From: Sphingopyxis sp. L1A2A
GTDB taxonomy: Bacteria; Pseudomonadota; Alphaproteobacteria; Sphingomonadales; Sphingomonadaceae
Direction of reading: 5' to 3'
NCBI RefSeq assembly: GCF_005502465.1
Contig: NZ_SCOT01000007.1
Coordinates: 62,001 to 126,000, forward strand
Length of the DNA: 64,000 bases
Shown: piece by piece, positions 33,171-42,211 of the stretch
Layout: the number at the start of each line of letters is the position of its first letter
Position numbering within the stretch: the first letter of the stretch is position 1
The notes under the pieces: model-generated
Databases searched by the model: none
Seen by the model: only the letters and a program-made list of their open reading frames with translations
Told to the model about the DNA's origin: nothing
Made by a program: the position numbers and the translations under genes

Positions 33171-34286
33171 CTACACCCGCATCGGCATCAGCACGTACAG
33201 CGCGGGGCTTTTTTCGCTTTCGCGGATCAGTGTCGGGGCGTTGGCGTCGGCGAGGTGGAGTTCGACGGTGTCGCCATCGACCTGGCCCAGGATGTCACTG
33301 AGATAGCGGGCGTTGAAGCCGATTTCGATCGCGTCGCTGTCATAACCCGCAGCGATTTCTTCGGCCGCCGTGCCATTTTCGGGGCTGGTCACCGACAGGG
33401 TGATGCGGTCCTTGTCGAGGCTGACTTTCACCGCGCGGGTTTTTTCGCTGGCGATCGTCGAGACGCGATCGACGCCCTGATAGAGGCTTTTCGGATCGAC
33501 CTTGAGCAGCTTGTCGTTCGCGGTCGGGATGACCCGGCTGTAATCGGGAAAGGTGCCGTCGATCAGCTTCGAGGTCAGGATGGCGTTGCCGAGCTGGAAA
33601 CGGATCTTGCTCGCCGACAGGCTGATTTCGACATTGCCCTCGGCCTCGTCAAGGAGCTTGCGGATTTCGGTGACGCATTTGCGCGGTACGATGACGTCGG
33701 GCATCGACGACGCGCCTTCGGGACGGGTGACGGTATAGCGCGCGAGGCGGTGACCGTCGGTCGCCGCGGCCTTCAGCACCGGACCCGACGCGTCTTCGGC
33801 GACGTGCAGAAAAATGCCGTTCAGATAATAGCGCGTTTCTTCGGTCGAAATCGCAAAGCGCGTCTTGTCGATGATCTGGATCAACTCGGCCACCGGCAGT
33901 TCAAAATTGGTCGGCAGATCACCCTCGGCGATCACCGGAAAATCGTCGCGCGGCAGCGTCGGCAGGTTGAAGTTCGAGCGGCCCGCCTTGACCTGCATCT
34001 TGCCCTCGGCGGCGGCGAGGCTGACCTCGGCACCCTCGGGCAGCTTGCGCGCGATTTCGAACAGGGTGTGCGCCGACACGGTGGTAGTGCCCGCGGTTTC
34101 GACCTTGGCCGCGATCGTTTCGACGACCTGCAGATCGAGGTCGGTCGCCATCAGCTTCAGCTGGCCCGACGCATCGGCTTCGATCAGGACGTTCGACAGG
34201 ATGGGAATGGTATTGCGCCGCTCGACCACCGACTGGACGTGGCCAAGGCTCTTCAACAACACTGCGCGTTCGATCGTCGCTTTCAT
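33171..34286 (-). CDS. dnaN: DNA polymerase III subunit beta (sliding clamp)
   Basis: 371 residues, normal length. The clamp is a ring-shaped dimer that tethers DNA polymerase III to DNA. The start MKATIERAVLLKSLGHVQSV and the block RRNTIPILSNVLIEA (about residues 23-37) are characteristic, as are GSEVSLAA-type repeats in the three domains and the C-terminal YVLMPMRV. The frame continues 18 residues upstream without conservation. dnaA is not in the neighbourhood. Confidence 0.97.
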   Translation of the reverse strand: MKATIERAVLLKSLGHVQSVVERRNTIPILSNVLIEADASGQLKLMATDLDLQVVETIAAKVETAGTTTVSAHTLFEIARKLPEGAEVSLAAAEGKMQVKAGRSNFNLPTLPRDDFPVIAEGDLPTNFELPVAELIQIIDKTRFAISTEETRYYLNGIFLHVAEDASGPVLKAAATDGHRLARYTVTRPEGASSMPDVIVPRKCVTEIRKLLDEAEGNVEISLSASKIRFQLGNAILTSKLIDGTFPDYSRVIPTANDKLLKVDPKSLYQGVDRVSTIASEKTRAVKVSLDKDRITLSVTSPENGTAAEEIAAGYDSDAIEIGFNARYLSDILGQVDGDTVELHLADANAPTLIRESEKSPALYVLMPMRV

Positions 34287-34458
34287 TCTAAATCCGCCAT
34301 CCCTGTGTTCCGCGGGAGAAGTCCCTGAAAGGGCCGCCATCGGAGGCGATTCGTTGCCCCGATTCCCGGCCCCTGAAAATGCTCACCTTCCTTAACGCAC
34401 GCGTCGGCACGTGCAAGCCATGCTTGCAAAGCATCCCCAATCGCGCGAACGAGGGCCG

Positions 34459-34956
34459 ATGCGGCGCCGGGTCTCCCTTTTCCTGATGTTGGCGGCAATG
34501 CCCGCCGTGGCGCTCGCCGCCGTTCCGACGGCATTGGGCATTTTCGACGGCTGGGGCGCGTTCCGCGATCCCGCCACGCCGCGCTGCTACGCCCTCGCCG
34601 CCCCCTCGGCAACGATCGGCACCCCGCAGGTCAAAGCCTATGCCAGCGTCGGATATTGGCCGAAATCGCGGATCCGCGGGCAATTCTATGTCCGCCTGTC
34701 GAAGGCGCGCGCGCCAGGGCGCGACCTGCGCCTGACCATCGGCAGCCGCCGCTTCATCCTGACCGGCAATGGCGCGCATGGCTGGGCCAGCGACCCCCGG
34801 ATGGACGCCGCGATCGTCGCCGCGATGCGATCGGCCCCCAGCATGAGCATTGCAAGCAGCACCGCGTCGGGCGGTGCGATCGCCGATACATACCGGTTGC
34901 GCGGCGCCGCCACGGCGATCGACGCGGCGGCGCTGGGATGCGCGAAGCTGCGGTAG
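34459..34956 (+). CDS. Conserved hypothetical exported protein
   Basis: 165 residues from an ATG preceded by GAGGG. A signal peptide covers residues 1-20 (LFLMLAAMPAVALAA). The mature part has GIFDGWGAFRDP, RCYALAAPS, GYWPKSRIRGQFYVRLS (about 67-83) and RMDAAIVAAMRSA, a pattern I associate with conserved sphingomonad exported proteins of unknown role. It is divergent from dnaN across a 172-nt gap. Confidence 0.72.
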   Translation: MRRRVSLFLMLAAMPAVALAAVPTALGIFDGWGAFRDPATPRCYALAAPSATIGTPQVKAYASVGYWPKSRIRGQFYVRLSKARAPGRDLRLTIGSRRFILTGNGAHGWASDPRMDAAIVAAMRSAPSMSIASSTASGGAIADTYRLRGAATAIDAAALGCAKLR

Positions 34957-34972
34957 GGCGATTTGGGAAAGT

Positions 34973-35006
34973 GACGAAAAACTGCGCAACTTCACGCGCA
35001 AATCGC
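34973..35006. repeat. Family E-like repeat, inverted and diverged copy
   Basis: Contains AAAACTGCGCAACTTCA, the reverse complement of the family E core TGAAGTTGCGCAGTTTT, with flanking GACG and AATCGC also matching. It lies in the gap between the exported protein and the racemase gene. Confidence 0.65.
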
Positions 35007-35141
35007 GTTTCGTCGCACGCGTTGCGCGGCGCCGAAGGGCGGCTGTAGCGGTCAGGAGGAAAGCTGTGTCGCGCATCATCGCCCCGCAGGCTAAATCGGC
35101 GGAATATTGTAGGACAGCGATTTCGGAATGGAATTGACGCG

Positions 35142-35834
35142 ATGAAGACACTCGGCCTGATCGGCGGTTTGAGCTGGGAAAGCTCGGCCGAATATTACCG
35201 GCAGATCAACCGGCAGGTGCGCGAGCGGCTGGGCGGTCTCCATGCCGCGAACATCATGATGCACTCGCTTGATTTCGCGCCGGTCGCCGCGTTGCAGGCG
35301 CAGGGCGACTGGGCGGCGCTCGACCGCGCGATGGTCGAGGCGGCCGACATGCTTGCGCGCGGCGGCGCCGACATTCTCCTGATCTGCTCGAACACGATGC
35401 ACCGCTGCGCCGATGCGGTCGAGGCCGCCTCGCCCATCCCGCTGATCCATATCGCCGACCCCGTCGCGGCGGCGATCAACGCCGCCGGGCTCAGCCGCGT
35501 CGGCCTGCTCGGCACCGCCTTTACGATGGAGCAGGATTTCCTGAAGGGCCGGTTGGCGAAGGCGGGGCTGGAGGTGATCGTTCCCGACGACGCGGGGCGT
35601 GAGGCGATCCACCGCATCATTTACGACGAACTGGTTCAGGGCGTCGTCAACGACGTGTCGCGCGACCGGTGCCGCAGCGTGATCGCCGCGCTGATCGATC
35701 GGGGGGCGCGGGCGATCATCCTCGGCTGCACCGAAATCATGCTGCTGGTCGGCGAAGAAGACAGCCCGGTGCCGCTGTTCGACACGCTGGCGCTGCACGT
35801 TGATGCCGCGGTCGAGGCGGCGCTGACAAGCTAG
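35142..35834 (+). CDS. Aspartate/glutamate racemase family protein
   Basis: 230 residues. The family interconverts L- and D-amino acids using two cysteines. The first is in LLICSNTMHR (about residues 82-91) and the second in LGCTEIMLLVG (about 193-203). The start MKTLGLIGGLSWESSAEYYR is typical. The CSNTMH motif fits the broad-specificity YgeA-like group. It overlaps the convergent LysR gene by 4 nt. Confidence 0.92.
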   Translation: MKTLGLIGGLSWESSAEYYRQINRQVRERLGGLHAANIMMHSLDFAPVAALQAQGDWAALDRAMVEAADMLARGGADILLICSNTMHRCADAVEAASPIPLIHIADPVAAAINAAGLSRVGLLGTAFTMEQDFLKGRLAKAGLEVIVPDDAGREAIHRIIYDELVQGVVNDVSRDRCRSVIAALIDRGARAIILGCTEIMLLVGEEDSPVPLFDTLALHVDAAVEAALTS

Positions 35835-36712
35835 CTGCGCGCGAGTTTGGTCAGTTCGACCGCCAGGAAATCGAGCACCAGCCGCACCCGCGGCACATGG
35901 CGCAACCGTTCATGGGTCAGCAGCCATAGTCCCGTCGTGTCTTCCTTTTTGGGCGGGATGCAGCGGATCAGGTCGGGTTCGCGGTCAGCGATGAAGGCGG
36001 GCAATATGGTCAGCCCCATGCCCGATCGCACCCCGGCAAGCAGGCCGGTGCCGGTGTCATATTTCATCACCACCGATGTTTCGAGCCCATATTGCCGCAG
36101 CCACGCCTGATAGGGTTCCCACACCCCGCCGCCGCCGCCGATGAACGGATGCGCGGCCAGTTGTTCGCGGCTGTGCGGGATGCCGTGGCGATCGGCATAA
36201 TCGCGGCTGCAATAGACCGTCCATGGATTGTCGGCGATGCGCCGCCCGACCAGCCCGGCGCCGGTCGGCTGCTTGCTGCTGCGGATCGCGATGTCGGCGG
36301 CGCCGCTCGCCAGATCGCGCTGCTCGTCCGACGTGTCGAGCTGGATGTGGATGCCGGGATGGACGGCGCGCAGGTCGCGCAGGATCGGCGGCAGGATCGT
36401 CACCGCAAAAATTTCCATCGTCGTCAGACTGACCGTGCCGCCGGCATCGCGCGACCGTGCCCCCGCCGCCGCGCCGAAGCGATCGGCCGCGTCACGCACC
36501 GCGACGGCGCTCGCCAGCATCGCGTCGCCCACCGGGGTCAGCGCATATCCCACCTGCCGCCGCTCGAACAGATTGAGGCCGGTCGCCTCCTCGAGCGCCG
36601 CGATCCGCCGCGCGACGGTCGTCTGACTGACCCGCAGCGCCTGCGCCGCGGATAGCGTGCTGCCGGTCTCGGCCACCGCGAGAAAGGCTTTAAGGTCGTT
36701 CCAATCGTACAT
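35831..36712 (-). CDS. LysR family transcriptional regulator
   Basis: 293 residues. The N-terminal winged helix (residues 1-60) contains FLAVAETGSTLSAAQALRVS and QTTVARRIAALEEATGLNLF. The LysR substrate-binding domain follows (about 90-290). Targets and inducer are unknown. It is divergent from the UrcA gene at 36865, which is the natural candidate for control, and it converges with the racemase gene. Confidence 0.93.
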   Translation of the reverse strand: MYDWNDLKAFLAVAETGSTLSAAQALRVSQTTVARRIAALEEATGLNLFERRQVGYALTPVGDAMLASAVAVRDAADRFGAAAGARSRDAGGTVSLTTMEIFAVTILPPILRDLRAVHPGIHIQLDTSDEQRDLASGAADIAIRSSKQPTGAGLVGRRIADNPWTVYCSRDYADRHGIPHSREQLAAHPFIGGGGGVWEPYQAWLRQYGLETSVVMKYDTGTGLLAGVRSGMGLTILPAFIADREPDLIRCIPPKKEDTTGLWLLTHERLRHVPRVRLVLDFLAVELTKLARS

Positions 36713-36864
36713 GGCGTCTTGTGCGTCATAAGCGGCTTCGCGGCATTCTGCAATTTTGCAGAATAGCCCTGCAACATCGTTGCTCCTCGCGCGCCCGGCG
36801 AACGCCTATCTCGCTGCTACCGGCTTCCTCCCCTCCTCCACAAGCCGGCCGATGGAGACATAAG

Positions 36865-37194
36865 ATGAAAAAACTTTTGATCCTCGCCGCGCTGGCCGCC
36901 ACGTCGGTTGGCCAGCCCGTGTTCGCCCAGTCGGCGCCCGCCAACCCCAGCGTCGCCGTCCAGCATCGCGACCTTGACCTGCGGACCGAGGCCGGTGCCA
37001 AAAGCCTGGACCGCCGCATCTGGCGGGCCGTCGTCGAGGTGTGCGGCACCGCGTCGGATTTCGATCTGAAAGGCAAGAACGACGTTCGGCAATGCCGCGC
37101 CGACACGCGGGCGACGGCGACGGCGCAGGCCGAGGTGGCGATCGCCGACGCGGCGCGCCATCAGGTCATTCGCGTCAGTTCGATCCGGAAATGA
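36865..37194 (+). CDS. UrcA family protein
   Basis: 109 residues. A signal peptide (residues 1-22, ending PVFAQS) precedes a UrcA domain with the two conserved cysteines in VEVCGTASDFDLKGKNDVRQ and the following CRADT. UrcA proteins are small exported proteins of sphingomonads and relatives with unknown function. GGAG lies 7 nt before the ATG. Divergent from the LysR gene. Confidence 0.88.
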   Translation: MKKLLILAALAATSVGQPVFAQSAPANPSVAVQHRDLDLRTEAGAKSLDRRIWRAVVEVCGTASDFDLKGKNDVRQCRADTRATATAQAEVAIADAARHQVIRVSSIRK

Positions 37195-37285
37195 TCCGTA
37201 GGTGCGGGCTTGACCCGATGACGTGAGAGCCGGGCGGCGCACGGCGCCCCGTGGCGGCATCGCCCGGGGCGCGATGGGCGCTGGC

Positions 37286-37789
37286 CTATTTCACCAATCC
37301 CTGTCCCGGCACCCAGCGCAAATCACAGCCGCCGGTCTGCCCGAGCAGCACCCTGTTCCATACCGCCTTGTCGGTGTCGGTTCCGGTGATCCTGGGTTTG
37401 GCCAGCGGTCGCCGGTCGAGGTACAGGCCGCTGACAAAGGCGGTGAGCTGCTTGCCCTCGATCAGCCGCGATGCCTTGGAATAGAGGACATAGATTTGCG
37501 GCAACTGGCCGCGGCGGACGATGGTCTGGGTTTTGTTCGACGCTACCTGGACATCGCCCGCACCGGGGGCCGACAGCCCATTATAATCGGCGAAAATCCA
37601 TTGTCCTGCGGGGCCTGAAATCAGCAATTCGACCCCGCTCGACCCGGCGCCGTTGACCTCGGCCTTTTCACCCTGCTCCAGCAGGATGGTCGAATGGCGG
37701 GTGCAGATTTTCTGCCCCGGCGCCGCCGATGCGGTTTGCGTAACGGTCATGGCCAGACCGATTGCGGCCAGCGAAATGATACGGTGCAT
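37286..37789 (-). CDS. Hypothetical exported protein
   Basis: 167 residues with a signal peptide (1-22, ending TASAAP). Two cysteines in the mature protein (ICTRHS near the N-terminus and GGCDLRWVPGQGLVK at the C-terminus) could form a disulfide. No family recognised. Monocistronic on the minus strand. Confidence 0.65.
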   Translation of the reverse strand: MHRIISLAAIGLAMTVTQTASAAPGQKICTRHSTILLEQGEKAEVNGAGSSGVELLISGPAGQWIFADYNGLSAPGAGDVQVASNKTQTIVRRGQLPQIYVLYSKASRLIEGKQLTAFVSGLYLDRRPLAKPRITGTDTDKAVWNRVLLGQTGGCDLRWVPGQGLVK

Positions 37790-37881
37790 GTGGATGACCC
37801 TTCAGGCGTCTGTCGATAGTTTAGGGCGCGCGGCAACCCCTGCCAGCCGTGATAATGTACTGGTTCAAGGGGGCCAATTGG

Positions 37882-38274
37882 CTAGCCGCGCCCGTCAAAG
37901 GCTGCCCGAGCACTTTCGACATCGGCCAGATTCGCCTCGGCCCATTGCCAAACCCCGCAGAAAGCCTCGCCCAGGCTGTGGCCCAGCGCGGTCAGGCCAT
38001 ATTCCACCTTGGGCGGGACGACGGGATAGACCGTGCGATGTACTAGCCCATCGCGCTCCATCGCGCGCAGCGTCTGGGTCAGCATCTTCTGGCTGATCCC
38101 GGGAACGAGCTTTGAAAGCCGCGTGAAGCGGCAGGTGCCATGATCCTCCAGCTCTTCGAGCACGAGCAAGGTCCATTTGTCGGCGACGCGGCCGATCAGC
38201 TCGTTGACCAGTATCTCGACGCGGGGATCGACCGGCATATTCGGGTCATAGGCAAAATTTTCGGCGGTCGACAT
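37882..38274 (-). CDS. HxlR family winged-helix regulator
   Basis: 130 residues. HxlR/MarR-like domain with GRVADKWTLLVLEEL (about residues 28-42), FTRLSKLVPGISQKMLTQTL (about 50-69) and DGLVHRTVYPVVPPKVEYGL (about 75-94). Such regulators often sense electrophiles or oxidants and control an adjacent oxidoreductase. It is divergent from the SDR gene at 38389, which is probably its target. Confidence 0.92.
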   Translation of the reverse strand: MSTAENFAYDPNMPVDPRVEILVNELIGRVADKWTLLVLEELEDHGTCRFTRLSKLVPGISQKMLTQTLRAMERDGLVHRTVYPVVPPKVEYGLTALGHSLGEAFCGVWQWAEANLADVESARAAFDGRG

Positions 38275-38308
38275 GGCGCAAAATCCAATTCTCTCTTTTG
38301 GGTAACTA

Positions 38309-38327
38309 TAGCACTTTGAGGTGCCTA
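38309..38327. promoter_or_regulatory. Candidate HxlR operator between hxlR-like and SDR genes
   Basis: An imperfect inverted repeat, TAGCAC-N6-GTGCCTA, in the 114-nt divergent gap. Location fits autoregulation plus control of the SDR gene; no experimental consensus was available for comparison. Confidence 0.35.
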
Positions 38328-38388
38328 CTTTCTTTTGGAGAGTGTAGGTCTATTTGGGTCTTCTCACCATCCCCCAAGGAGGAAGATC

Positions 38389-39132
38389 ATGAACACGACA
38401 GGCAACACCATCCTCGTCAGCGGCGGCGGTTCGGGGATCGGGCTGGCGCTCGCACAGCGCTGGCACGACGCGGGCAACATTGTAATCATTACCGGGCGCA
38501 ACGCCGCGAAGCTCGACGCCGCGATTACCGGACGACCGAATATGTCGGCGATGACGCTCGACGTGACGGACGCCGATGCGATCGCGACCTTCGCCAAAGA
38601 CATCGTCGCGAAGCATCCCGGGCTCAATGTGCTGGTCAATAATGCCGGGATTATGAGCAGCGAGGATGCGAGCGCGAAGCGCGATCTGGCCGACGCCGAA
38701 GCGACCGTTTTGACGAATGTCCTTGGCCCGATCCGGCTGACCGACGCGCTGATCGACCATCTGGCGACGCAGAACGACGCGGCGATCGTCAATGTCACGT
38801 CGGGGCTGGCGTTTGTGCCCTTGCCCAAGGCGCCAACCTATTCGGCGACGAAAGCCGCGATGCACAGCTATTCGGTCGCGCTGCGCATCCAGCTGGCGGG
38901 CGAGGTCGAGGTGATCGAGCTGGCGCCGCCCGCGGTGCGCACCGACCTGACACCGGGACAATCGACGCGCGAGAACTATATGCCGCTCGACGACTTCGCC
39001 GACGAGGTGATGGCGCTGTTTGCGCAGGCGCCGACTCCAGAGGAAATTCTGGTGCAGAATGTCCTGCCGCTGCGCCATGCCGAGGCCAACGGGACGGTAC
39101 CGCAGGTGTTGGGGATGCTGGCTTCGTTGTGA
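38389..39132 (+). CDS. SDR family oxidoreductase (DltE-like)
   Basis: 247 residues. SDR motifs are VSGGGSGIGLALAQRW (about residues 10-25, TG replaced by SG), NNAGIM (about 86-91) and YSATKAA (about 151-157). The strong AAGGAGG just before the ATG fixes the start. It is driven from a promoter shared with the divergent HxlR regulator. Substrate unknown. Confidence 0.9.
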   Translation: MNTTGNTILVSGGGSGIGLALAQRWHDAGNIVIITGRNAAKLDAAITGRPNMSAMTLDVTDADAIATFAKDIVAKHPGLNVLVNNAGIMSSEDASAKRDLADAEATVLTNVLGPIRLTDALIDHLATQNDAAIVNVTSGLAFVPLPKAPTYSATKAAMHSYSVALRIQLAGEVEVIELAPPAVRTDLTPGQSTRENYMPLDDFADEVMALFAQAPTPEEILVQNVLPLRHAEANGTVPQVLGMLASL

Positions 39133-39209
39133 GTTGTTCCTCCCGCTGAAAGGGAGGGGATGGCGGCAGATTGCACAATCCGCCCTTCCCCCCTATATGC
39201 GCGCCCATC

Positions 39210-40454
39210 ATGCAGATTCCCGGCCATATCGACCCCGTCACCACGGGCACCGTTCCCTTGCGCGGCGGCAACCGCATCGACCTGGTCGGGCTGACCCGCG
39301 ACGCGATCGGCGGGGTGCTGGTCGAGGCGGGTCTGGACGCGAAGGGCGCCAAGCTGCGCGCCAAGCAGATCTGGCACTGGATGTACCATCGCGGGGTCAC
39401 CGATTTCGAGGCGATGACCGACATCGCCAAGACGATGCGCCCGTGGCTGACCGACCGCTTCATCATCGGCCGCCCGACGGTGCGCGAAGCGCAGGTGTCG
39501 AGCGACGGGACACGCAAATGGCTGCTCGCCGCCGCCGACGGCCAGGAATATGAGATGGTGTTCATCCCCGACGCCGATCGGGGAACCTTGTGCGTGTCGA
39601 GCCAGGTCGGCTGCACGCTCAATTGCCGCTTCTGCCACACCGGGACGATGCGCCTGGTCCGCAACCTTGCCGCGGGCGAGATCGTCGGACAGGTGATGCT
39701 GGCGCGCGACGAGCTGGGCGAATGGCCCAAGGGGACGATGGCCGGCTTCGGCCCCGATCCCGAGGATGAGGACGACGAGGAAGGCGGCCACTATACCGCC
39801 GACGGCCGCATCCTGACCAACATCGTGATGATGGGCATGGGCGAGCCGCTGTATAATTTCGACGAGGTCAAGGGAGCGCTGAAGATCGTCATGGACGGCG
39901 ACGGCCTGGCATTGTCGCGCCGCCGGATCACCCTGTCGACCAGCGGCGTGGTGCCGATGATGGCGCGCGCAGGCGAGGAAATCGGCGTCAACCTGGCGGT
40001 GTCGCTGCATGCGGTGTCGAAGGAAATCCGCGACGAGATCGTGCCGCTCAACCGCAAATATGGCATCGACGAATTGCTGAAGGCGTGCGCCGACTATCCG
40101 GGCGCGGGCAATTCGCGGCGGATCACCTTTGAATATGTGATGCTGAAGGACAAAAACGACAGCGACGACGACGCGCGCGAGCTGGTGCGGCTGATCAAGC
40201 AATATGGCCTGCACGCCAAGGTCAATCTGATCCCGTTCAACCCCTGGCCCGGCGCGATGTATGAATGTTCGTCGCCCGAGCGGGTGCGCGCGTTCAGCAA
40301 CCTGATTTTCAAGGCCGGGATTTCGGCGCCGGTGCGCACCCCGCGCGGGCGCGACATCATGGCGGCGTGCGGGCAGCTGAAAAGCGCCGCGACCAAGCCA
40401 AGCCGCGCCGAACTCGACCGCATTGCGGACGAAAAACAGGCAGCACTGGGCTAA
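39210..40454 (+). CDS. rlmN: 23S rRNA (adenine-C2)-methyltransferase RlmN
   Basis: 414 residues. RlmN methylates C2 of A2503 in 23S rRNA and A37 in some tRNAs, using radical SAM chemistry. The radical-SAM cluster is [11 protein letters not shown] (about residues 134-144); the methyl-carrying Cys is in AACGQL near the C-terminus. Other conserved parts are [15 protein letters not shown] and [17 protein letters not shown] (about 209-225). An acidic insertion ([10 protein letters not shown], about 188-197) is present. Start placed at [10 protein letters not shown]; the upstream ATG at 39171 is less likely. Confidence 0.95.
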   Translation: MQIPGHIDPVTTGTVPLRGGNRIDLVGLTRDAIGGVLVEAGLDAKGAKLRAKQIWHWMYHRGVTDFEAMTDIAKTMRPWLTDRFIIGRPTVREAQVSSDGTRKWLLAAADGQEYEMVFIPDADRGTLCVSSQVGCTLNCRFCHTGTMRLVRNLAAGEIVGQVMLARDELGEWPKGTMAGFGPDPEDEDDEEGGHYTADGRILTNIVMMGMGEPLYNFDEVKGALKIVMDGDGLALSRRRITLSTSGVVPMMARAGEEIGVNLAVSLHAVSKEIRDEIVPLNRKYGIDELLKACADYPGAGNSRRITFEYVMLKDKNDSDDDARELVRLIKQYGLHAKVNLIPFNPWPGAMYECSSPERVRAFSNLIFKAGISAPVRTPRGRDIMAACGQLKSAATKPSRAELDRIADEKQAALG

Positions 40455-40553
40455 ACGACGCCCGATCCGGTCCCGCAGGATCGCATTCGCCTCACCTCAC
40501 ATCCGCAGGAAAGCGCCAGATTCCGCACGCCGCGGCTGCATAGCTATTCTATA

Positions 40554-40575
40554 CTGTGTGGTAAAAATAACACAG
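40554..40575. other. Inverted repeat upstream of the outer-membrane protein gene
   Basis: CTGTGT-N10-ACACAG, about 120 nt before the ATG of the barrel protein, in an AT-rich part of the gap. It may be a regulator site; there is no T-run to make it a terminator for rlmN. Confidence 0.3.
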
Positions 40576-40693
40576 GTAAGAAAATTGTCACATAAAGACA
40601 CTTCCGTTCATTGAAGCGACAGCTGCGAACGCCATTTACGGCGTGGACCACGACCCAAAGGGCGTGGCCGCACAAATGTAGAAGGAACGATAA

Positions 40694-41152
40694 ATGAAGA
40701 AATTCGCAGTTGCAGCCGCTCTCCTGACGGCCATCGTTGCAACCCCCGCCATGGCGGCCGAAGGCGGCGAAGGCCGCGTCGAAGTGCGCGGCGGCCTGAT
40801 CACCGGCAACGGCATCGACGAAGCGACGGCAGGCCTCGCTGCCGGTTATGACTTCGACCTGGGCAGCGCGGCATTTGTCGGCGCCGAAGTCGCGGGCGAC
40901 AAGGTGCTCGTCGACGGTGCGGACGTTCAGTTCTCGGCCGGCGGCCGTGTCGGCGCCAAGGTTGGCGCGGCTGGCAAGGCCTATGTCACCGGCGGCTACA
41001 CCTTCAGCGACGTCAAGGACCCGTATGTCGGTGCCGGTTACCAGCACAAGCTGGGCCAGAACCTGTATGCCAAGGCCGAATATCGTCACCAGTTCATCGA
41101 GAACTTCGGCGACTTCGACACCTTCGTCGCGGGCGTCGGCTTCGCGTTCTGA
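40694..41152 (+). CDS. Small outer-membrane beta-barrel protein
   Basis: 152 residues. A signal peptide ends at ATPAMAAEG (about residue 22). The mature 130 residues alternate hydrophobic and polar positions as in an eight-stranded barrel and end with a terminal aromatic (AGVGFAF), the usual barrel-assembly signal. AAGGA precedes the ATG. A terminator follows 27 nt after the stop. The exact family is not recognised; opacity/OmpA-like barrel is the best description. Confidence 0.82.
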   Translation: MKKFAVAAALLTAIVATPAMAAEGGEGRVEVRGGLITGNGIDEATAGLAAGYDFDLGSAAFVGAEVAGDKVLVDGADVQFSAGGRVGAKVGAAGKAYVTGGYTFSDVKDPYVGAGYQHKLGQNLYAKAEYRHQFIENFGDFDTFVAGVGFAF

Positions 41153-41179
41153 TCCTTCGGAACAGCAAGCCAGATCAGG

Positions 41180-41208
41180 AAGGGGCGGCCCGCGGGTCGC
41201 CCCTTTTC
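41180..41208 (+). terminator. Rho-independent terminator of the barrel-protein gene
   Basis: Stem AAGGGGCG with CGCCCCTT, GC-rich loop, followed by TTCTTTT. Confidence 0.78.
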
Positions 41209-41292
41209 TTTTGACCGCCAGCTGCCGCTATCCCCTTGTTCAGTCGATTTTTACCGCTCTGACCTAGGGTGGTCGCCAACGGAGGGTGGGCG

Positions 41293-41697
41293 ATGAAAAA
41301 TCTTGTTTTCGGTCTGATTGCGGGCGCAGTACTCGGGAGCTGTTCGGCGGGCGGCGTGGCAGAAAAAACCTATGCGATGCCCGCCGAGGACGCGCGGCGC
41401 ATTTTGCTGTCGGCCGATTTCGATCGCGGCGTTCTTCCCGGATCGTCGTCGCTGAAGCCGCAGGTCAAGGTGAACTACGAACAAACGCTGGAGTGGCAGG
41501 TTCTCGACGACAGCCAGAACGGCAGCGGCTGGTGGTGCCCGCTTGCGATCGAACCGGTGGGCGAAGACGGCAAGACCATCCGCGTCGTCAACCAATGCGC
41601 CGGAATGATGTCGGCAGAGCGGAACCGGCATCTGGACGAGCTGGTCGATGCCGCGCTGGCCGACCGCGAACCGAAGTTCGAGCAAGCGGCGGGATAA
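41293..41697 (+). CDS. Hypothetical lipoprotein
   Basis: 134 residues. A short signal with LGSC (Cys about residue 17) suggests lipid attachment. The rest includes the basic-acidic [19 protein letters not shown] and [12 protein letters not shown] segments, and a second Cys in VVNQCAG. No family recognised. GGAGG precedes the ATG. Confidence 0.7.
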   Translation: MKNLVFGLIAGAVLGSCSAGGVAEKTYAMPAEDARRILLSADFDRGVLPGSSSLKPQVKVNYEQTLEWQVLDDSQNGSGWWCPLAIEPVGEDGKTIRVVNQCAGMMSAERNRHLDELVDAALADREPKFEQAAG

Positions 41698-41737
41698 CGC
41701 CCTTCCCTTTCGGGCGGCGCGGCGCCACGATCGGCGC

Positions 41738-42061
41738 ATGACCGCTCTTGCCTATATCGCCGCCGCGCTGGCTGAAATCGCGGGCTGCTTCGCCTTTTGG
41801 GCGTGGCTGCGGCTGGACAAGTCGGTGTGGTGGCTCGCCCCCGGCATGGCGTCGCTGGCGCTGTTCGCTTATTTGCTCACGCTAGTCGATGCCGATCATG
41901 CCGGGCGCACCTATGCCGCTTATGGCGGGGTCTATATTGCCGCGGCGCTGCTGTGGCTGTGGGCGGTCGAGGGCGCCAAGCCCGACCGCTGGGATCTGAT
42001 CGGCGCCGCGGTGTGCCTGGGCGGCGCGGCGATCATATTATTTGGGCCGCGGGGGAGTTGA
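41738..42061 (+). CDS. UPF0060 (YnfA) family membrane protein
   Basis: 107 residues, the standard length, with four membrane helices. It carries [20 protein letters not shown] (about residues 12-31), [20 protein letters not shown] (about 58-77) and [19 protein letters not shown]. The family is related to small multidrug-resistance transporters; function is uncertain. It starts 40 nt after the lipoprotein gene and is followed by a family C repeat. Confidence 0.93.
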   Translation: MTALAYIAAALAEIAGCFAFWAWLRLDKSVWWLAPGMASLALFAYLLTLVDADHAGRTYAAYGGVYIAAALLWLWAVEGAKPDRWDLIGAAVCLGGAAIILFGPRGS

Positions 42062-42069
42062 CCTTCTCA

Positions 42070-42208
42070 ATCCTCCCTGTGGCGTAGCCATGGGGAGGTG
42101 GCAGCGCGAAGCGCTGACGGAGGGGCCATGGCGCCAACGCCGCCGCCCCTCCACGACTCATCTGCGATGAGCGGTCCCCCTCCCCATGGCTTCGCCACAG
42201 GGAGGATT
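42070..42208. repeat. Family C dispersed palindrome, second full copy
   Basis: Outer arms ATCCTCCCTGTGGCGTAGCC and GGCTTCGCCACAGGGAGGAT, with the inner GACGGAGGGGCCATGGCG/CCGCCCCTCC pair. It lies between the YnfA-like gene and the convergent arylesterase gene. Confidence 0.88.
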
Positions 42209-42211
42209 GCG

